A DNA stretch of 54,937 bases. It comes from Prevotella sp. UBA2755. GTDB taxonomy: Bacteria; Bacteroidota; Bacteroidia; Bacteroidales; Bacteroidaceae. Below the pieces are notes generated by a model. It had not been told where the DNA came from. It saw only the letters and a program-made list of their open reading frames with translations, and ran no database searches. Location of the stretch: assembly GCA_002353225.1 (NCBI GenBank), contig DEJF01000032.1, forward strand, positions 1 to 54,937, read 5' to 3'. Shown here one piece after another: positions 14,664-24,574 of this stretch; within the stretch, counting starts at the first letter, position 1; each line of letters starts with the position of its first letter. The translations under genes and the position numbers were made by a program.

Positions 14664-15128
14664 TTATCTTTGGATATTCTCGATGCGGAGACGGAGGATA
14701 CCTGCTGGTACACGTACTTCGACGACATCACCCACTTTCTTGTTGAGCAAAGCCTCTGCAATAGGGGATTTGATAGATATCTTGCCCTCCCGAAGGTTTG
14801 CCTCGTGCGGGCTGGCTATCGTGTAAGACATCTTGCTATTGTTGGCAAGATTGGTAATTTCCACATTGCAGAGCAGTTGTACGGTATCACTGCCCAAATG
14901 GGAAGTATCAATGACCCTTGCATTGGCAAGGACACGCTGTTTAAAACGGATTCTACCAAGCAGGCGTGCCTGTTCACGCTTGGCGGCATGATACTCAAAG
15001 TTCTCGCTGAGGTCACCCTTGTCGCGAGCCTCGGCAATCGCCTCCCTTACCTGAGGCAGTTCTACATTCTCCATTTGTCGGAGTTCTGCTACGAGTTTAT
15101 CGAAGCCCTCTTGGGACATGTATTCCAT
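14664..15128 (-). CDS. greA: Transcription elongation factor GreA
   Basis: At 154 residues it has the full length of GreA. The N-terminal coiled coil carries the conserved hairpin tip DLSENFEYHAAKREQ (about 39-53), whose acidic residues enter the RNA polymerase secondary channel to stimulate transcript cleavage in backtracked complexes. The C-terminal FKBP-like domain ends with LLNKKVGDVVEVRVPAG. It lies between a terminator and the convergent AlkD-like gene and is likely transcribed alone. Nothing in it looks unusual. Confidence 0.97.
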   Translation of the reverse strand: MEYMSQEGFDKLVAELRQMENVELPQVREAIAEARDKGDLSENFEYHAAKREQARLLGRIRFKQRVLANARVIDTSHLGSDTVQLLCNVEITNLANNSKMSYTIASPHEANLREGKISIKSPIAEALLNKKVGDVVEVRVPAGILRLRIENIQR

Positions 15129-15149
15129 AATTTAATAATGTATTATCAA

Positions 15150-15177
15150 GAGAGAGGGGCATAAATGTCCCTCTCTC
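15150..15177 (-). terminator. Hairpin after nhaD
   Basis: Perfect 9-bp stem GAGAGAGGG (15150-15158) with CCCTCTCTC (15169-15177). Read leftward it is followed by a T/A-rich run, so it probably ends the nhaD transcript before greA. Confidence 0.65.
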
Positions 15178-15194
15178 GCTGTAATCATATTTGT

Positions 15195-16526
15195 TTAGAA
15201 GAACAATGTGCGTTCTATCCAGTAGATAAGGATACCACAGAGATAGCCCACGAAGGCAATCCATGTGATACGCTTCAAATACCATCCGAAGGTAATTTTC
15301 TCCAACCCCATCACTACCACACCTGCTGCAGAACCGATAATCAGCATGGAGCCACCGACACCGGCACAATAGGCGAGCAACTGCCAGAAGATGCCGTCGA
15401 CAGCCATCGGACCCACTTGAGCAACGGGATACATACCCATACAACCGGCAACCAGTGGAACGTTGTCCACGATGGACGAGAGCACGCCAATGATACCGTT
15501 GATGAGGTAATAGTTACCTGAGAAAGCCTCATTGAGTCCTTCACCCATAGCGGTCAGTACGCCAATCTCCTGTAATACTGCGACAGCCATCAGAATACCG
15601 AGGAAGAACATGATAGTGGAAAGGTCGATTTTCGACATGATATCGCTCACACGCTTTGCCATCGTGTCATCCTCTTCTGTGTTATAATGGAAGATTTCCG
15701 TAGTCGTCCAAAGGATACCCAGTACAAGCAGGATACCCATGAATGGAGGCAGGTGGGTGATAGTCTTGAAGATAGGTACGAAGACAAGTCCTCCAACACC
15801 CAGCCAGAAGATGATATCACGCTGAATCTTCGTAAACTGGCTAGCATTCGATTTAGGCAAGTTCTGTTCCTTATCGAATTTCCCTTTCAGTGAGAGGCTG
15901 AGGATGCAGGCAGGGATAATCATTGATACCAGTGATGGGATGAATATCTCAGTAAGTACACCCTGTGTTGTGATGACACCCTTGATCCATAGCATGATAG
16001 TAGTCACGTCACCGATAGGGGAGAAGGCTCCACCAGAGTTTGCCGATATGATGATAAGTGCCGCATAAACGAGACGCTCCTCACGGCTCTGCACTAGTTT
16101 CCGTAGCACCATAATCATGACGATTGACGTGGTGAGGTTATCGAGGATTGCCGACAGAAAAAATGTCATGAATGCCACACGCCATAGCAGTTTGCGTTTA
16201 GAACGAGTCTTCAGTGCATCACGTACAAAATTGAAACCACCATTGGAGTCGACGATTTCAACAATGGTCATGGCACCCATCAGGAAGAACAAGGTGCCTG
16301 CGGCATCACCTAAATGGTGCTCGATAACTTCTGAAATGTGATGAACCACCTCATTTCCCGCAATGGCAGGATAGAAAGATACGGGGTTCATCATCAACAA
16401 GGTCCAGCAGACCACACACATCAGCAGGGCAATGGCAGCCTTGTTGACTCTCGTTATGCTCTCGAGTGCAATACACAGATAGCCAAAGACGAAAGCAATG
16501 ACGATAATAATAGATAATGTTGTCAT
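15195..16526 (-). CDS. nhaD: NhaD-type Na+/H+ antiporter
   Basis: This 443-residue inner-membrane protein has about 11-12 hydrophobic segments and the NhaD hallmarks SAILDNLTTSIVMIMVLRKL and SANSGGAFSPIGDVTTIMLW (charged Asp/Asn residues inside membrane segments), plus a second IVDNVPLVAGCMG copy in the C-terminal half, reflecting an internal repeat. It exchanges sodium or lithium for protons. It is the last gene of a leftward unit after the polysaccharide deacetylase (23-bp gap) and the DUF2723 protein, and ends at a hairpin. Confidence 0.93.
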   Translation of the reverse strand: MTTLSIIIVIAFVFGYLCIALESITRVNKAAIALLMCVVCWTLLMMNPVSFYPAIAGNEVVHHISEVIEHHLGDAAGTLFFLMGAMTIVEIVDSNGGFNFVRDALKTRSKRKLLWRVAFMTFFLSAILDNLTTSIVMIMVLRKLVQSREERLVYAALIIISANSGGAFSPIGDVTTIMLWIKGVITTQGVLTEIFIPSLVSMIIPACILSLSLKGKFDKEQNLPKSNASQFTKIQRDIIFWLGVGGLVFVPIFKTITHLPPFMGILLVLGILWTTTEIFHYNTEEDDTMAKRVSDIMSKIDLSTIMFFLGILMAVAVLQEIGVLTAMGEGLNEAFSGNYYLINGIIGVLSSIVDNVPLVAGCMGMYPVAQVGPMAVDGIFWQLLAYCAGVGGSMLIIGSAAGVVVMGLEKITFGWYLKRITWIAFVGYLCGILIYWIERTLFF

Positions 16527-16549
16527 AGTACTTTTATAAATATATAGGA

Positions 16550-17161
16550 TTAGTCAAAAACCTTAAAGTCATAGCCCTGTTCTAGCAGCCATTCGATGGC
16601 TGCTGGCAGTGCCGTGCGCAGTTTGTCAATCGACTTTAGGGAGTCGTGGAAGGTGATGATACTGCCATTACGGGCATAACGCTTCACATTGTCAAGCACA
16701 TCCTCGGCAGTCATCCATTTTGAATAGTCACGGGTCACTAGGTCCCACATCACAATACGGAATTTCCTACTCAGCCATGCATACTGTTCCAGACGCATCC
16801 ATCCATGAGGTGGACGTACCAAGTCGGTATGTAGATAGGCATTCGCTTTCTCCACGTTATAACTATAGTCACGGATGCTATGGCGGAAGCCACTGATATG
16901 GTTATGGGTATGGTTGCCAATACGGTGCCCCTCGTCCACCACTCGTTGGTGTAACTCTGGGTATTTACGCACGTTATCACCCACCATAAAGAAGGTTGCC
17001 TTGATGCCGTAATGCTTGAGAGTATCAAGGATAAACGGGGTGGCTTCGGGTATAGGACCATCATCGAAGGTCAGATAGACTGCCTTCTCGTGATGATCCA
17101 TACGCCACGTTGCCCTGGGGTAAAGCCAGCGCAACCATATTGCTGGTTGCTCGATAAACAT
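16550..17161 (-). CDS. Polysaccharide deacetylase (NodB homology)
   Basis: This 203-residue carbohydrate esterase family 4 protein shows all five NodB motifs: LTFDDGP (catalytic base and metal Asp, about 30-36), HTHNH (metal histidines, about 83-87), RPPHG (about 116-120), a W-containing stretch VMWDLVTRDYSKW, and FHDS near 172. It would remove acetyl groups from a glycan. There is no signal peptide, so it may act in the cytoplasm or on a lipid-linked precursor. It follows the DUF2723 membrane protein by 30 bp, and a joint role in glycan or glycoprotein assembly is plausible. Confidence 0.92.
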   Translation of the reverse strand: MFIEQPAIWLRWLYPRATWRMDHHEKAVYLTFDDGPIPEATPFILDTLKHYGIKATFFMVGDNVRKYPELHQRVVDEGHRIGNHTHNHISGFRHSIRDYSYNVEKANAYLHTDLVRPPHGWMRLEQYAWLSRKFRIVMWDLVTRDYSKWMTAEDVLDNVKRYARNGSIITFHDSLKSIDKLRTALPAAIEWLLEQGYDFKVFD

Positions 17162-17191
17162 AGTTTATTGCCGATGCTTAATCCATAATAA

Positions 17192-20100
17192 TTAATTCTC
17201 AGCACCAATTTTGCCACCTTTTGCTTGGAAGACATCCAACATCTTGTTGAGTGTCGCCTCCCGTTTGTCACCCCATTTCTCATCAATGGTACTACCTAAT
17301 TGAAGCAACTGGTTGAGAATATATATGTGCATATAGCAACTGTCTTCCGACAGATTGAACTGCTGGTCGTTGAGGTTGCAATACCATGCCACATACTGTG
17401 CGGAGTTCTTCCATAACTGTTCGATGAGTTTCATCGCCTCTTGTTGGTTGCCCATCGCAGCCCATGCACGAGCCATGTCGAGAGATCCAGAGGTGTAGTT
17501 ATGAGGAATATTGTAAGCAGGTAATACCTTCTCTGTATATTTTAATACCTCTGTGGCTTGCTTGTCATTACCCTCGCTGACGAGTTGCATGGCAAGACGT
17601 GCCATGATACGACGGTGGGTATAGCACATACGCATCACTGTCTCGTCAAGGTAGACACCCTTCGTGTTGGCTCCTCCGAACTTGAAGCGATGCATCACAT
17701 TATCGTAGGTACGTTTCGTGTCAAAGTTCTTGGCTCCCTCTTGATTGGTAGTGAAAGGCGTGATACGATAGGCAAGCCCCTCTGTAATGGTGTTGTCACC
17801 CAGATTGATATAGTTCTCGTCACCTACAGAGACGGCAACATAGATAGGACGCTCCCAGTTACATTGGTCGAGCATCTCAAGAATCATGAGATCGCCTTTA
17901 TAAAGCGCCGTCTTTCCTTTCAGTGAGATAGTCATGCGGTCGGGGATTGAGTCGGTTGCCATCATCATACCGCTCTTGCGGACTGCCTCTTTGTCAATGG
18001 TCATGTAAATGACATCCGTGGGGATGACGTGAAGGTCGGCATTTTTTGAGCGCACCCAGTATTTCAGGATATTCTTCAGTTCAAACGGGTCGTCGCCAAA
18101 TTGTTTTTTTGCCGTTTCCGGGTCTTCCTTATAGAAATCAAGCAGTGCCTGTTTCATCTCCGGTTCAATCGTCACATACTCGTTAGTGCCCGAACAGTAT
18201 TCCAGTCGGCTCCATGAGATAGGAACAGAAGGAGAGTCATAGGCAGGACGGCACATTTGGTCGATATACCAATCGGTCTGCAGGTATGAGAGGTTGCAGA
18301 CACGGGCATCAGTACGTATCCCCTCCACATCTTGGTTGTACCAAAGTGGGAAAGTGTCGTTATCACCATTGGTGAAGATGATTGGGTTACCCTCATCCTG
18401 TAGAGACATCAGGTAGTTCTGTCCGAAGTCACGACAGGTGTAGCGTCCGCTGCGGTCATGGTCGTCCCATGTCTGGGATGCCATCTGGATGGGGACTAGT
18501 ATAGTTAGTATAGTGACTATAGTACCTATAGTGATAGGGTTGATTTTCAGTTTTCGCTGAATCACATCAATCAGGGCTGCGACACCCATGCCACACCAGA
18601 TAGCAAAGGCATAGAAAGAGCCGGCATAGGCATAGTCTCGCTCACGAGGCTGCATCGGTGTCTGGTTCAGGTAAATGACGATGGCAAGACCTGTCATGAA
18701 GAACAGGAAGAAGACTACCCAGAATTGGCGAATACCAATTGGTTCAACCTCCGTCTGTTCTTTACCGTCTATGACAATACGGTTCTTACGAGTATACCAT
18801 GACTGCCAGAACAGTCCGATGAGACCAAGCAACAGCGGCAGACAGTAGAATACGTTATGTCCCTTGTTGTTCTTCAATTCGTCAGGCAAGGTGTTCTGAT
18901 CACCTAATCGCATATTGTCAAACCAGTCAAAACCGCTAAGCCAGTTGCCATGCTCTAATTCTCCATTACCCTGAATGTCATTTTGACGACCAGCGAAATT
19001 CCACATGAAATAGCGCCAGTACATGAAGTTACACTGATAAGAGAGGAAGAAACGGATGTTCTCCAACTGACTTGGGACTTTTACGCTTATCATTTCTCCA
19101 CAGCGGTCGTACATTTCCTCATGACCGTCAACGCTGCCACCCATCCAACTCTCATAGGCAGCGCGATGTGCCGAACTGTACATACGGGGAAAGAACATGT
19201 TCTGTGCATATTGGTACTCATCCTTATTGCGAACAACAAAGTATTCATCTTTCTCGTCAGGAGAGGCTTTCTCCTTACGTTGCCATACAGGAGCACCCTT
19301 CTTCATGACAGGGCGGCAATACTCTCCGTCTTTCTCCAAGGCTACTTGTGAGGTATATGCCTGTCCATAGAACAAAGGACGTTGTCCGTATTGCTCACGA
19401 CCGAGATACTCACCCAGCGTGAAAATGTCCTCTGGTGAGTTCTGGTCCATCGGTGGATTAGCGGAAGAGCGAATGACAATGAGGGCATAACTGCTATAAC
19501 CGATCATCAGCATCAGCATACAGAGCAGGGAAGTGTTCTTAATACGTGCTGTCACTAAGAGATCTTTCTGCTGGCGGTATTGCAATACAAACCAGAGTAC
19601 GATAAGGACAACAATACCGATAATTACTGCCGACCAACCATGTCCGTAAAAGGGAATACCCAGCATGGCTACAGACAGGAGAAAAGCAATGTTCTGCTTC
19701 TTCACACTGACATCACGATGGGTCTCATAGATAGCCCAGATGGTAATGGCTATCAGCAGGAATATATAGACAATCTCACCTGTGTTGAAAGGACATCCAA
19801 GAACATTGACAAACAATAACTCGAACCATCCGCCGACTTGTACGATACCAGGAACGACACCGTAAAGTACGGCAGCGAGGATTACAATAGAGATTCCCAA
19901 GGCAATCAATGAGCCGTAAAGGTCTTTACGAGATTGGTTTTGTGGGAACTTGCGATAGTAATAAACCAAAACGATGGCAGGCAGGCAGAGCAAGTTAAGC
20001 AGGTGGACACCGATGCTCAGTCCCGTCATATACATAATCAAAATAAGCCAACGGTCACTATGTGGCTCATCAGCATGGTCCTCCCATTTCAGTATTAACC

Positions 20101-20575
20101 AGAATACGACAGCGGTAAAGGCTGAGGAATAGGCGTATACCTCACCCTCGACAGCCGAGAACCAGAACGTATCACTGAAGGTATAGATCAGTGCTCCCAC
20201 CATTGCCGAGCCCTCGATGGCTATCATTTTCCAGAGACTTAACTCACTCCAGTCCTTGACCAGCAGGCGGCGCACCAAGTGCGAAATCGTCCAAAACAAG
20301 AATAGAATAGTGGCTGCCGACAATAACGCGCTCATCATGTTCACCATTCGAGCCACTTGTGATGGGTCGCTGGTAAACTGCGAGAAGAGATTGGCGGTAA
20401 GCATGAAGAAAGGAGCACCGGGTGGGTGTCCGATTTCCAGTTTATAACCTGTTGAGATAAATTCAGGACAGTCCCAAAAGGAGGCTGTCGGCTCAATCGT
20501 GGAACAGTATACAAAGGCGGCAATCAGAAAACTGACCCAGCCAAGGATATTGTCTACCAGTCTAAATTGTTTCAT
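17192..20575 (-). CDS. DUF2723 membrane protein (possible GT-C glycosyltransferase)
   Basis: This 1127-residue protein starts with an invariant-looking DUF2723 region (VDNILGWVSFLIAAFVYCST, then EPTASFWDCPEFIS and GHPPGAPFF) and has about a dozen membrane segments, mostly in the first 700 residues. The Asp/Glu near the first luminal loop (WDCPE) is the position used as catalytic acid in GT-C enzymes. A large C-terminal soluble part follows, with helical repeats near the end. The family is common in Bacteroidetes and is thought to be related to protein O-mannosyltransferases. Protein O-glycosylation is an inference. It heads an operon with the polysaccharide deacetylase and nhaD. Confidence 0.9.
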   Translation of the reverse strand: MKQFRLVDNILGWVSFLIAAFVYCSTIEPTASFWDCPEFISTGYKLEIGHPPGAPFFMLTANLFSQFTSDPSQVARMVNMMSALLSAATILFLFWTISHLVRRLLVKDWSELSLWKMIAIEGSAMVGALIYTFSDTFWFSAVEGEVYAYSSAFTAVVFWLILKWEDHADEPHSDRWLILIMYMTGLSIGVHLLNLLCLPAIVLVYYYRKFPQNQSRKDLYGSLIALGISIVILAAVLYGVVPGIVQVGGWFELLFVNVLGCPFNTGEIVYIFLLIAITIWAIYETHRDVSVKKQNIAFLLSVAMLGIPFYGHGWSAVIIGIVVLIVLWFVLQYRQQKDLLVTARIKNTSLLCMLMLMIGYSSYALIVIRSSANPPMDQNSPEDIFTLGEYLGREQYGQRPLFYGQAYTSQVALEKDGEYCRPVMKKGAPVWQRKEKASPDEKDEYFVVRNKDEYQYAQNMFFPRMYSSAHRAAYESWMGGSVDGHEEMYDRCGEMISVKVPSQLENIRFFLSYQCNFMYWRYFMWNFAGRQNDIQGNGELEHGNWLSGFDWFDNMRLGDQNTLPDELKNNKGHNVFYCLPLLLGLIGLFWQSWYTRKNRIVIDGKEQTEVEPIGIRQFWVVFFLFFMTGLAIVIYLNQTPMQPRERDYAYAGSFYAFAIWCGMGVAALIDVIQRKLKINPITIGTIVTILTILVPIQMASQTWDDHDRSGRYTCRDFGQNYLMSLQDEGNPIIFTNGDNDTFPLWYNQDVEGIRTDARVCNLSYLQTDWYIDQMCRPAYDSPSVPISWSRLEYCSGTNEYVTIEPEMKQALLDFYKEDPETAKKQFGDDPFELKNILKYWVRSKNADLHVIPTDVIYMTIDKEAVRKSGMMMATDSIPDRMTISLKGKTALYKGDLMILEMLDQCNWERPIYVAVSVGDENYINLGDNTITEGLAYRITPFTTNQEGAKNFDTKRTYDNVMHRFKFGGANTKGVYLDETVMRMCYTHRRIMARLAMQLVSEGNDKQATEVLKYTEKVLPAYNIPHNYTSGSLDMARAWAAMGNQQEAMKLIEQLWKNSAQYVAWYCNLNDQQFNLSEDSCYMHIYILNQLLQLGSTIDEKWGDKREATLNKMLDVFQAKGGKIGAEN

Positions 20576-20604
20576 TATCTATTGTGTCGTTTATTTCCAA
20601 TCTG

Positions 20605-20612
20605 CAAAGGTA
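20605..20612 (-). promoter_or_regulatory. -7 box for the DUF2723 operon
   Basis: Minus strand TACCTTTG lies about 30 nt before the ATG at 20575; the -33 element is weak. Confidence 0.55.
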
Positions 20613-20686
20613 GTTGTTTTAATTGAGAATGCAGAATTGAAAGATGAGAATTAATGTCGCCTTGTTGTTTTTTAACGTTTAGACGG

Positions 20687-21139
20687 CTATATCAAGAGTT
20701 GTGCGCCATAGATAAGCAGGACATAACGCAAGAATTTGCCAATAGCCATACTGGTGATGGAAATAGGTATGTTAGAGCGCATCAGTCCCAAGACGATAGT
20801 GATGGCACTACCTAAGATAGGTATAAAGGCAAAGAATCCCATCCATGCACCGCGTCCCCCCATGAAACGAGTCGCCTTGTCAAGTTTCTCTTGACTGACA
20901 TGTAGGTATTTCTCAATCCATTCGAGTTTGCCCATGCGTCCAACAGTATAATTGAACATGCCACCAGCCACATTACCAATAGTGCCGTAAATAATCAGTC
21001 CCCATGGGTCTAGTCCTGCAGCCAATAGTCCCATCATTACCGCCTCACTGGAGAAAGGGAAGAAAGACCCAGCCACAAAGGCAGTGATTAGCATGCCCCA
21101 ATAGCCGTAACTGATAAGAAGTGAAATGATTACATCCAT
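20687..21139 (-). CDS. YqaA/DedA-type VTT-domain membrane protein
   Basis: This 150-residue protein has four or five hydrophobic segments and the VTT (SNARE-associated) pattern: FFPFSSEAVMMGLLAAG, GTIGNVAGGMFNYTVGR, and FFAFIPILGSAITIVLGLMR. Members move or flip lipids, or support membrane homeostasis; small YqaA proteins are less well understood. It overlaps the preceding membrane-protein gene by 10 nt and is the last gene of the leftward THUMP-DPP-serB-purD operon. Confidence 0.88.
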   Translation of the reverse strand: MDVIISLLISYGYWGMLITAFVAGSFFPFSSEAVMMGLLAAGLDPWGLIIYGTIGNVAGGMFNYTVGRMGKLEWIEKYLHVSQEKLDKATRFMGGRGAWMGFFAFIPILGSAITIVLGLMRSNIPISITSMAIGKFLRYVLLIYGAQLLI

Positions 21140-22053
21140 AAGGTATAGGCAGTAAAGGCTAAGGTGGTGATGATCATCACACAGAACAGGATATTAGTTG
21201 CCCGTTGATTAGTCTGAGCGATAAAATGGGCAACCAAAGGTGCTGTGTTGATGACCATGATCCGAATCAGAATGTCACTATGTTGCGGCTGAAGACAAAA
21301 AAGCAGGAAAGTAATAAGATTCATTCTGATAAAGAAACCGTAAAGTTGGCGAACCCGGAATTTGTCTTGATAACTTGTCTGCCAGTAATGCAGTGCTCCT
21401 AAAATGGCAAAGACAGCCAAGAAAAGGGAAACGGTAATCTGTTTGTTGTCAATGGAAGAAAAGTCAAAAGGAAGTGTGAAGTCTCCTAATGATGATAAAT
21501 GATTTATTAGTGGTGAGAAATCATCTTGGAACAGAAACCAGCATGCGCAAAACCAGTATGGAGTCGTAAAACCCAGCAAAGATGCGAGGAATGTGCGTCC
21601 GGAAAGTGATTGTAAGTTTGTTAACATCAACAACCACCAAATGGGCAGAAGGTATAGGATATGGATATTGGTGAGACTTGACAGTCCAAGGAATAGGAAC
21701 CCATAATATGTCAGCCCTGGGGAGTCCTTGTCCTGATAGGTATAGAACAGGATCAGATAAGCGGCTATGATGAATAACTCACTAATAGCCCCTGATAATG
21801 AGGGGAAAAGGAAACATGCACAACAAGATAGTACCAGAAAGGAACATGACACCATACGGGAATGGATGCGTAGCAGGGCGTTAGTGTTGTTTAACTCCAT
21901 CATCATGAATGTGGAGAGTGCAAAACAGCCAAACTGAATCCACCATCCTTGTTGAATCAGTCCCGCAGCCAGCCAAACGGCTGTTGCATAGAGAGACACG
22001 ACAGGTAGTGTCAGTCTGCTTTCTGATACCTTGTTTTGCAATCGTTTCTTCAT
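21130..22053 (-). CDS. Polytopic membrane protein of unknown function
   Basis: This 307-residue protein has about nine to ten hydrophobic helices, a short basic N-terminus (MKKRLQNKVSESRL), and no conserved catalytic motif that I recognise. It may belong to a Bacteroidetes-specific uncharacterised membrane family. It starts 6 nt after purD and overlaps the VTT-domain gene by 10 nt, so it is expressed with both. Function is unknown. Confidence 0.8.
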   Translation of the reverse strand: MKKRLQNKVSESRLTLPVVSLYATAVWLAAGLIQQGWWIQFGCFALSTFMMMELNNTNALLRIHSRMVSCSFLVLSCCACFLFPSLSGAISELFIIAAYLILFYTYQDKDSPGLTYYGFLFLGLSSLTNIHILYLLPIWWLLMLTNLQSLSGRTFLASLLGFTTPYWFCACWFLFQDDFSPLINHLSSLGDFTLPFDFSSIDNKQITVSLFLAVFAILGALHYWQTSYQDKFRVRQLYGFFIRMNLITFLLFCLQPQHSDILIRIMVINTAPLVAHFIAQTNQRATNILFCVMIITTLAFTAYTLWM

Positions 22054-22059
22054 ATAGAC

Positions 22060-23328
22060 TTATAAGTCTGCACCAATATCACGACGGAAGTACTTGTCCG
22101 TAAACTGAATCTTTTGTGCTTCCTCGAACGATTTCTGAAGTGCTTCCGCTTTGTCTTTACCATAAGAAGAAACAGCGATAACACGTCCTCCGTTCGTTAC
22201 AACTTGTCCGTCTTTGAGAGTTGTTCCGCTATGGAAAACTATACTGCCTTGAATATCCTCGATGCCATTGATAGGGTAGCCCTTCTTGTATTCCTGTGGA
22301 TAACCGCCGCTGACCAGCATGACACACACAGCGGCACGCTCGTCAAATTCAATAGAACGTTGGTCGAGATTACCTTCTGCTACACCTTCGAATAAGTCTA
22401 CGATGTCACTCTTCAAACGTAGCATGACACTCTCCGTCTCTGGGTCGCCCATACGACAGTTATATTCAATAACCATTGGTTCTCCCTTCACGTTAATGAG
22501 ACCAAAGAAGATAAATCCCTTATACAGGATACGCTCTGCTTTCAATCCCTCCACAGTAGGACGGATAATTCTGTCTTCCACTTTTTGCATCCATTCCTTA
22601 GTAGCAAAAGGGACAGGGGTTACAGAACCCATACCACCAGTATTCAGACCAGTATCGTGCTCACCAATGCGCTTATAGTCCTTTGCCTCTGGCAGAATCT
22701 TATAGTGGTCGCCATCTGTCAGGACGAAGACAGAGCACTCGATACCACTCAGGAACTCCTCAATGACAACACGGCTTGAAGCATTGCCAAACATACCGCC
22801 CAGCATCTCCTTCAGTTCCTTCTTGGCTTCCTCAAGGGTAGGGAGAATCAACACACCCTTGCCAGCACACAGACCGTCTGCCTTCAGAACGTAAGGAGCC
22901 TCCAGTGTCTCTAAATATTTCAGTCCTTCCTCCAGGTGCTCACCGTCGAAGGTCTCATAGCGTGCCGTGGGTATCTGGTGACGCTGCATGAAAGCCTTGG
23001 CGAAGTCTTTCGAACCTTCCAAGACGGCACCTTGTTTTGATGGACCAATAACAGGGATAGCCTTTGTACGCTCGTCCGCTTTCAGGTTGTCATAAATACC
23101 CTTCACCAATGGGTCCTCTGGTCCAACCACCACCATGTTGATTTCCTTGTCAACACAGAACTGTTTAATGGCTTCAAAGTCATCCGCTTTCATTGCTACG
23201 TTCTCACCGCAATTGCTGGTCCCCGCATTGCCTGGTGCAATATACAGTTTCTCACATTTCTCACTCTGAGCAATCTTCCAGGCTAGTGCATGCTCACGTC
23301 CGCCACTGCCTAACAAAAGTATTTTCAT
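22060..23328 (-). CDS. purD: Phosphoribosylamine-glycine ligase PurD
   Basis: This 422-residue ATP-grasp enzyme joins glycine to phosphoribosylamine in purine synthesis. The N-terminus LLLGSGGREHALAWKIAQS is diagnostic. ATP-grasp elements follow (PYVLKADGLCAGKGV, then VVIEEFLSGIECSVF, and YNCRMGDPETE near 290), the last giving the metal-binding site. I use the ATG at 23328 (MKILLLGSGG); the upstream ATG at 23358 would overlap serB and adds a sequence foreign to the family. The gap to serB is 10 nt. Confidence 0.97.
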   Translation of the reverse strand: MKILLLGSGGREHALAWKIAQSEKCEKLYIAPGNAGTSNCGENVAMKADDFEAIKQFCVDKEINMVVVGPEDPLVKGIYDNLKADERTKAIPVIGPSKQGAVLEGSKDFAKAFMQRHQIPTARYETFDGEHLEEGLKYLETLEAPYVLKADGLCAGKGVLILPTLEEAKKELKEMLGGMFGNASSRVVIEEFLSGIECSVFVLTDGDHYKILPEAKDYKRIGEHDTGLNTGGMGSVTPVPFATKEWMQKVEDRIIRPTVEGLKAERILYKGFIFFGLINVKGEPMVIEYNCRMGDPETESVMLRLKSDIVDLFEGVAEGNLDQRSIEFDERAAVCVMLVSGGYPQEYKKGYPINGIEDIQGSIVFHSGTTLKDGQVVTNGGRVIAVSSYGKDKAEALQKSFEEAQKIQFTDKYFRRDIGADL

Positions 23329-23338
23329 AATGATTGAT

Positions 23339-24574
23339 TTATAATTTTCCTTGTTCACCTAAATAAGAATCCTTAAAACCGAGGAAGTAAAGCACACCAT
23401 CCAGTCCGATAGTATTAATACTCTGTTCTGCGTTGGCGATGACACGGGGTTTCGCATGGAAAGCAATTCCCAATCCTGCTTCGCTAATCATGGGTAAGTC
23501 GTTGGCACCATCGCCTACGGCAATGGTCTGAGCAAGGTTGACTTTCTCCACTTGGGCGATGAGTTTTAATAACTCTGCTTTGCGATGTCCGTCAACGACC
23601 TCACCGACATATCGACCAGTCAGTTTTCCGTCCTCACCAATCTCCAGTTCATTGGCGTATACGTAGTCAATGCCGTATTTCCGTTGCAGATACTCACCGA
23701 AATAGGTGAATCCGCCACTCAGAATGGCAATCTTATAACCACATGTCTTGAGAATGTTCATCAGACGGTCGACACCTTCCGTGATAGGCAGATGTTCAGC
23801 GATGTCTTGCATGACACTGACATCTAATCCTTTTAGTAAGGAGACTCTGCGTGTGAAACTCTCTTTGAAATCAATCTCACCACGCATGGCACTCTCTGTG
23901 ATGGCTCGAACCTCAGCACCTACTCCGTTACGCTCAGCAAGTTCGTCAATACACTCTGTCTGGATAAGGGTCGAGTCCATATCGAAACAGATCAGGCGAC
24001 GCATGCGTCGGAACATATCATCACGCTGGAACGAGAAGTCGATTCCCATCTCAGAAGACAGTTTCATGAGTTTCGACTGCATCTCCTGACGGTTGACAGG
24101 CTCACCACGTAACGAGAACTGAATACAGGCACGGGTATGCTTGTCCAACTGTTTGATACTCTTTCGTCCAGTCAGTCGCAGAATGGAGTCAATGTTCAGT
24201 CCCTGGTCTGCGATAATCCGGGTGGCAGCCTCTATTTGCCGTGCCTCCAACTGTCGTCCCATGACCATGAGAATATAACGGTTCTTACCCTGATGACCTA
24301 CCCAGTCCTCATACTCGTCGTCACTGATGGGAGAGAAACCGATATTCACTCCTAACTCTGTAGCCTTGAAGAGTAATTCTTTCATGGCAAGACCAGAATT
24401 CATCTCATCCATTCGGATAAGGATACCCAAGGATAGGGTAGAGTGGATGTCTGCTTGACCGATGTCTAATATCTGGGCATCATACTTTGCCAGAATACCC
24501 ATCACACTTGCCGTCAGTCCAGGACGGTCTTGACCAGTGATACGGACGAGGATTTGTTCTTCTTTGTGATTCAT
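23339..24574 (-). CDS. serB: Phosphoserine phosphatase SerB with ACT domains
   Basis: This 411-residue protein has an N-terminal regulatory half with two ACT-like units (ILVRITGQDRPGLTASVMG, and YILMVMGRQLEARQIEAA) and a C-terminal HAD phosphatase. The HAD motifs are CFDMDSTLIQTE (nucleophile Asp), AILSGGFTYFGEYL, and AVGDGANDLPMISEAGLGIAF. It makes the last step of serine synthesis. Start and stop overlap with the peptidase gene upstream by 4 nt, which points to coupled translation. Tandem ACT-SerB is common in Bacteroidetes. Confidence 0.95.
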   Translation of the reverse strand: MNHKEEQILVRITGQDRPGLTASVMGILAKYDAQILDIGQADIHSTLSLGILIRMDEMNSGLAMKELLFKATELGVNIGFSPISDDEYEDWVGHQGKNRYILMVMGRQLEARQIEAATRIIADQGLNIDSILRLTGRKSIKQLDKHTRACIQFSLRGEPVNRQEMQSKLMKLSSEMGIDFSFQRDDMFRRMRRLICFDMDSTLIQTECIDELAERNGVGAEVRAITESAMRGEIDFKESFTRRVSLLKGLDVSVMQDIAEHLPITEGVDRLMNILKTCGYKIAILSGGFTYFGEYLQRKYGIDYVYANELEIGEDGKLTGRYVGEVVDGHRKAELLKLIAQVEKVNLAQTIAVGDGANDLPMISEAGLGIAFHAKPRVIANAEQSINTIGLDGVLYFLGFKDSYLGEQGKL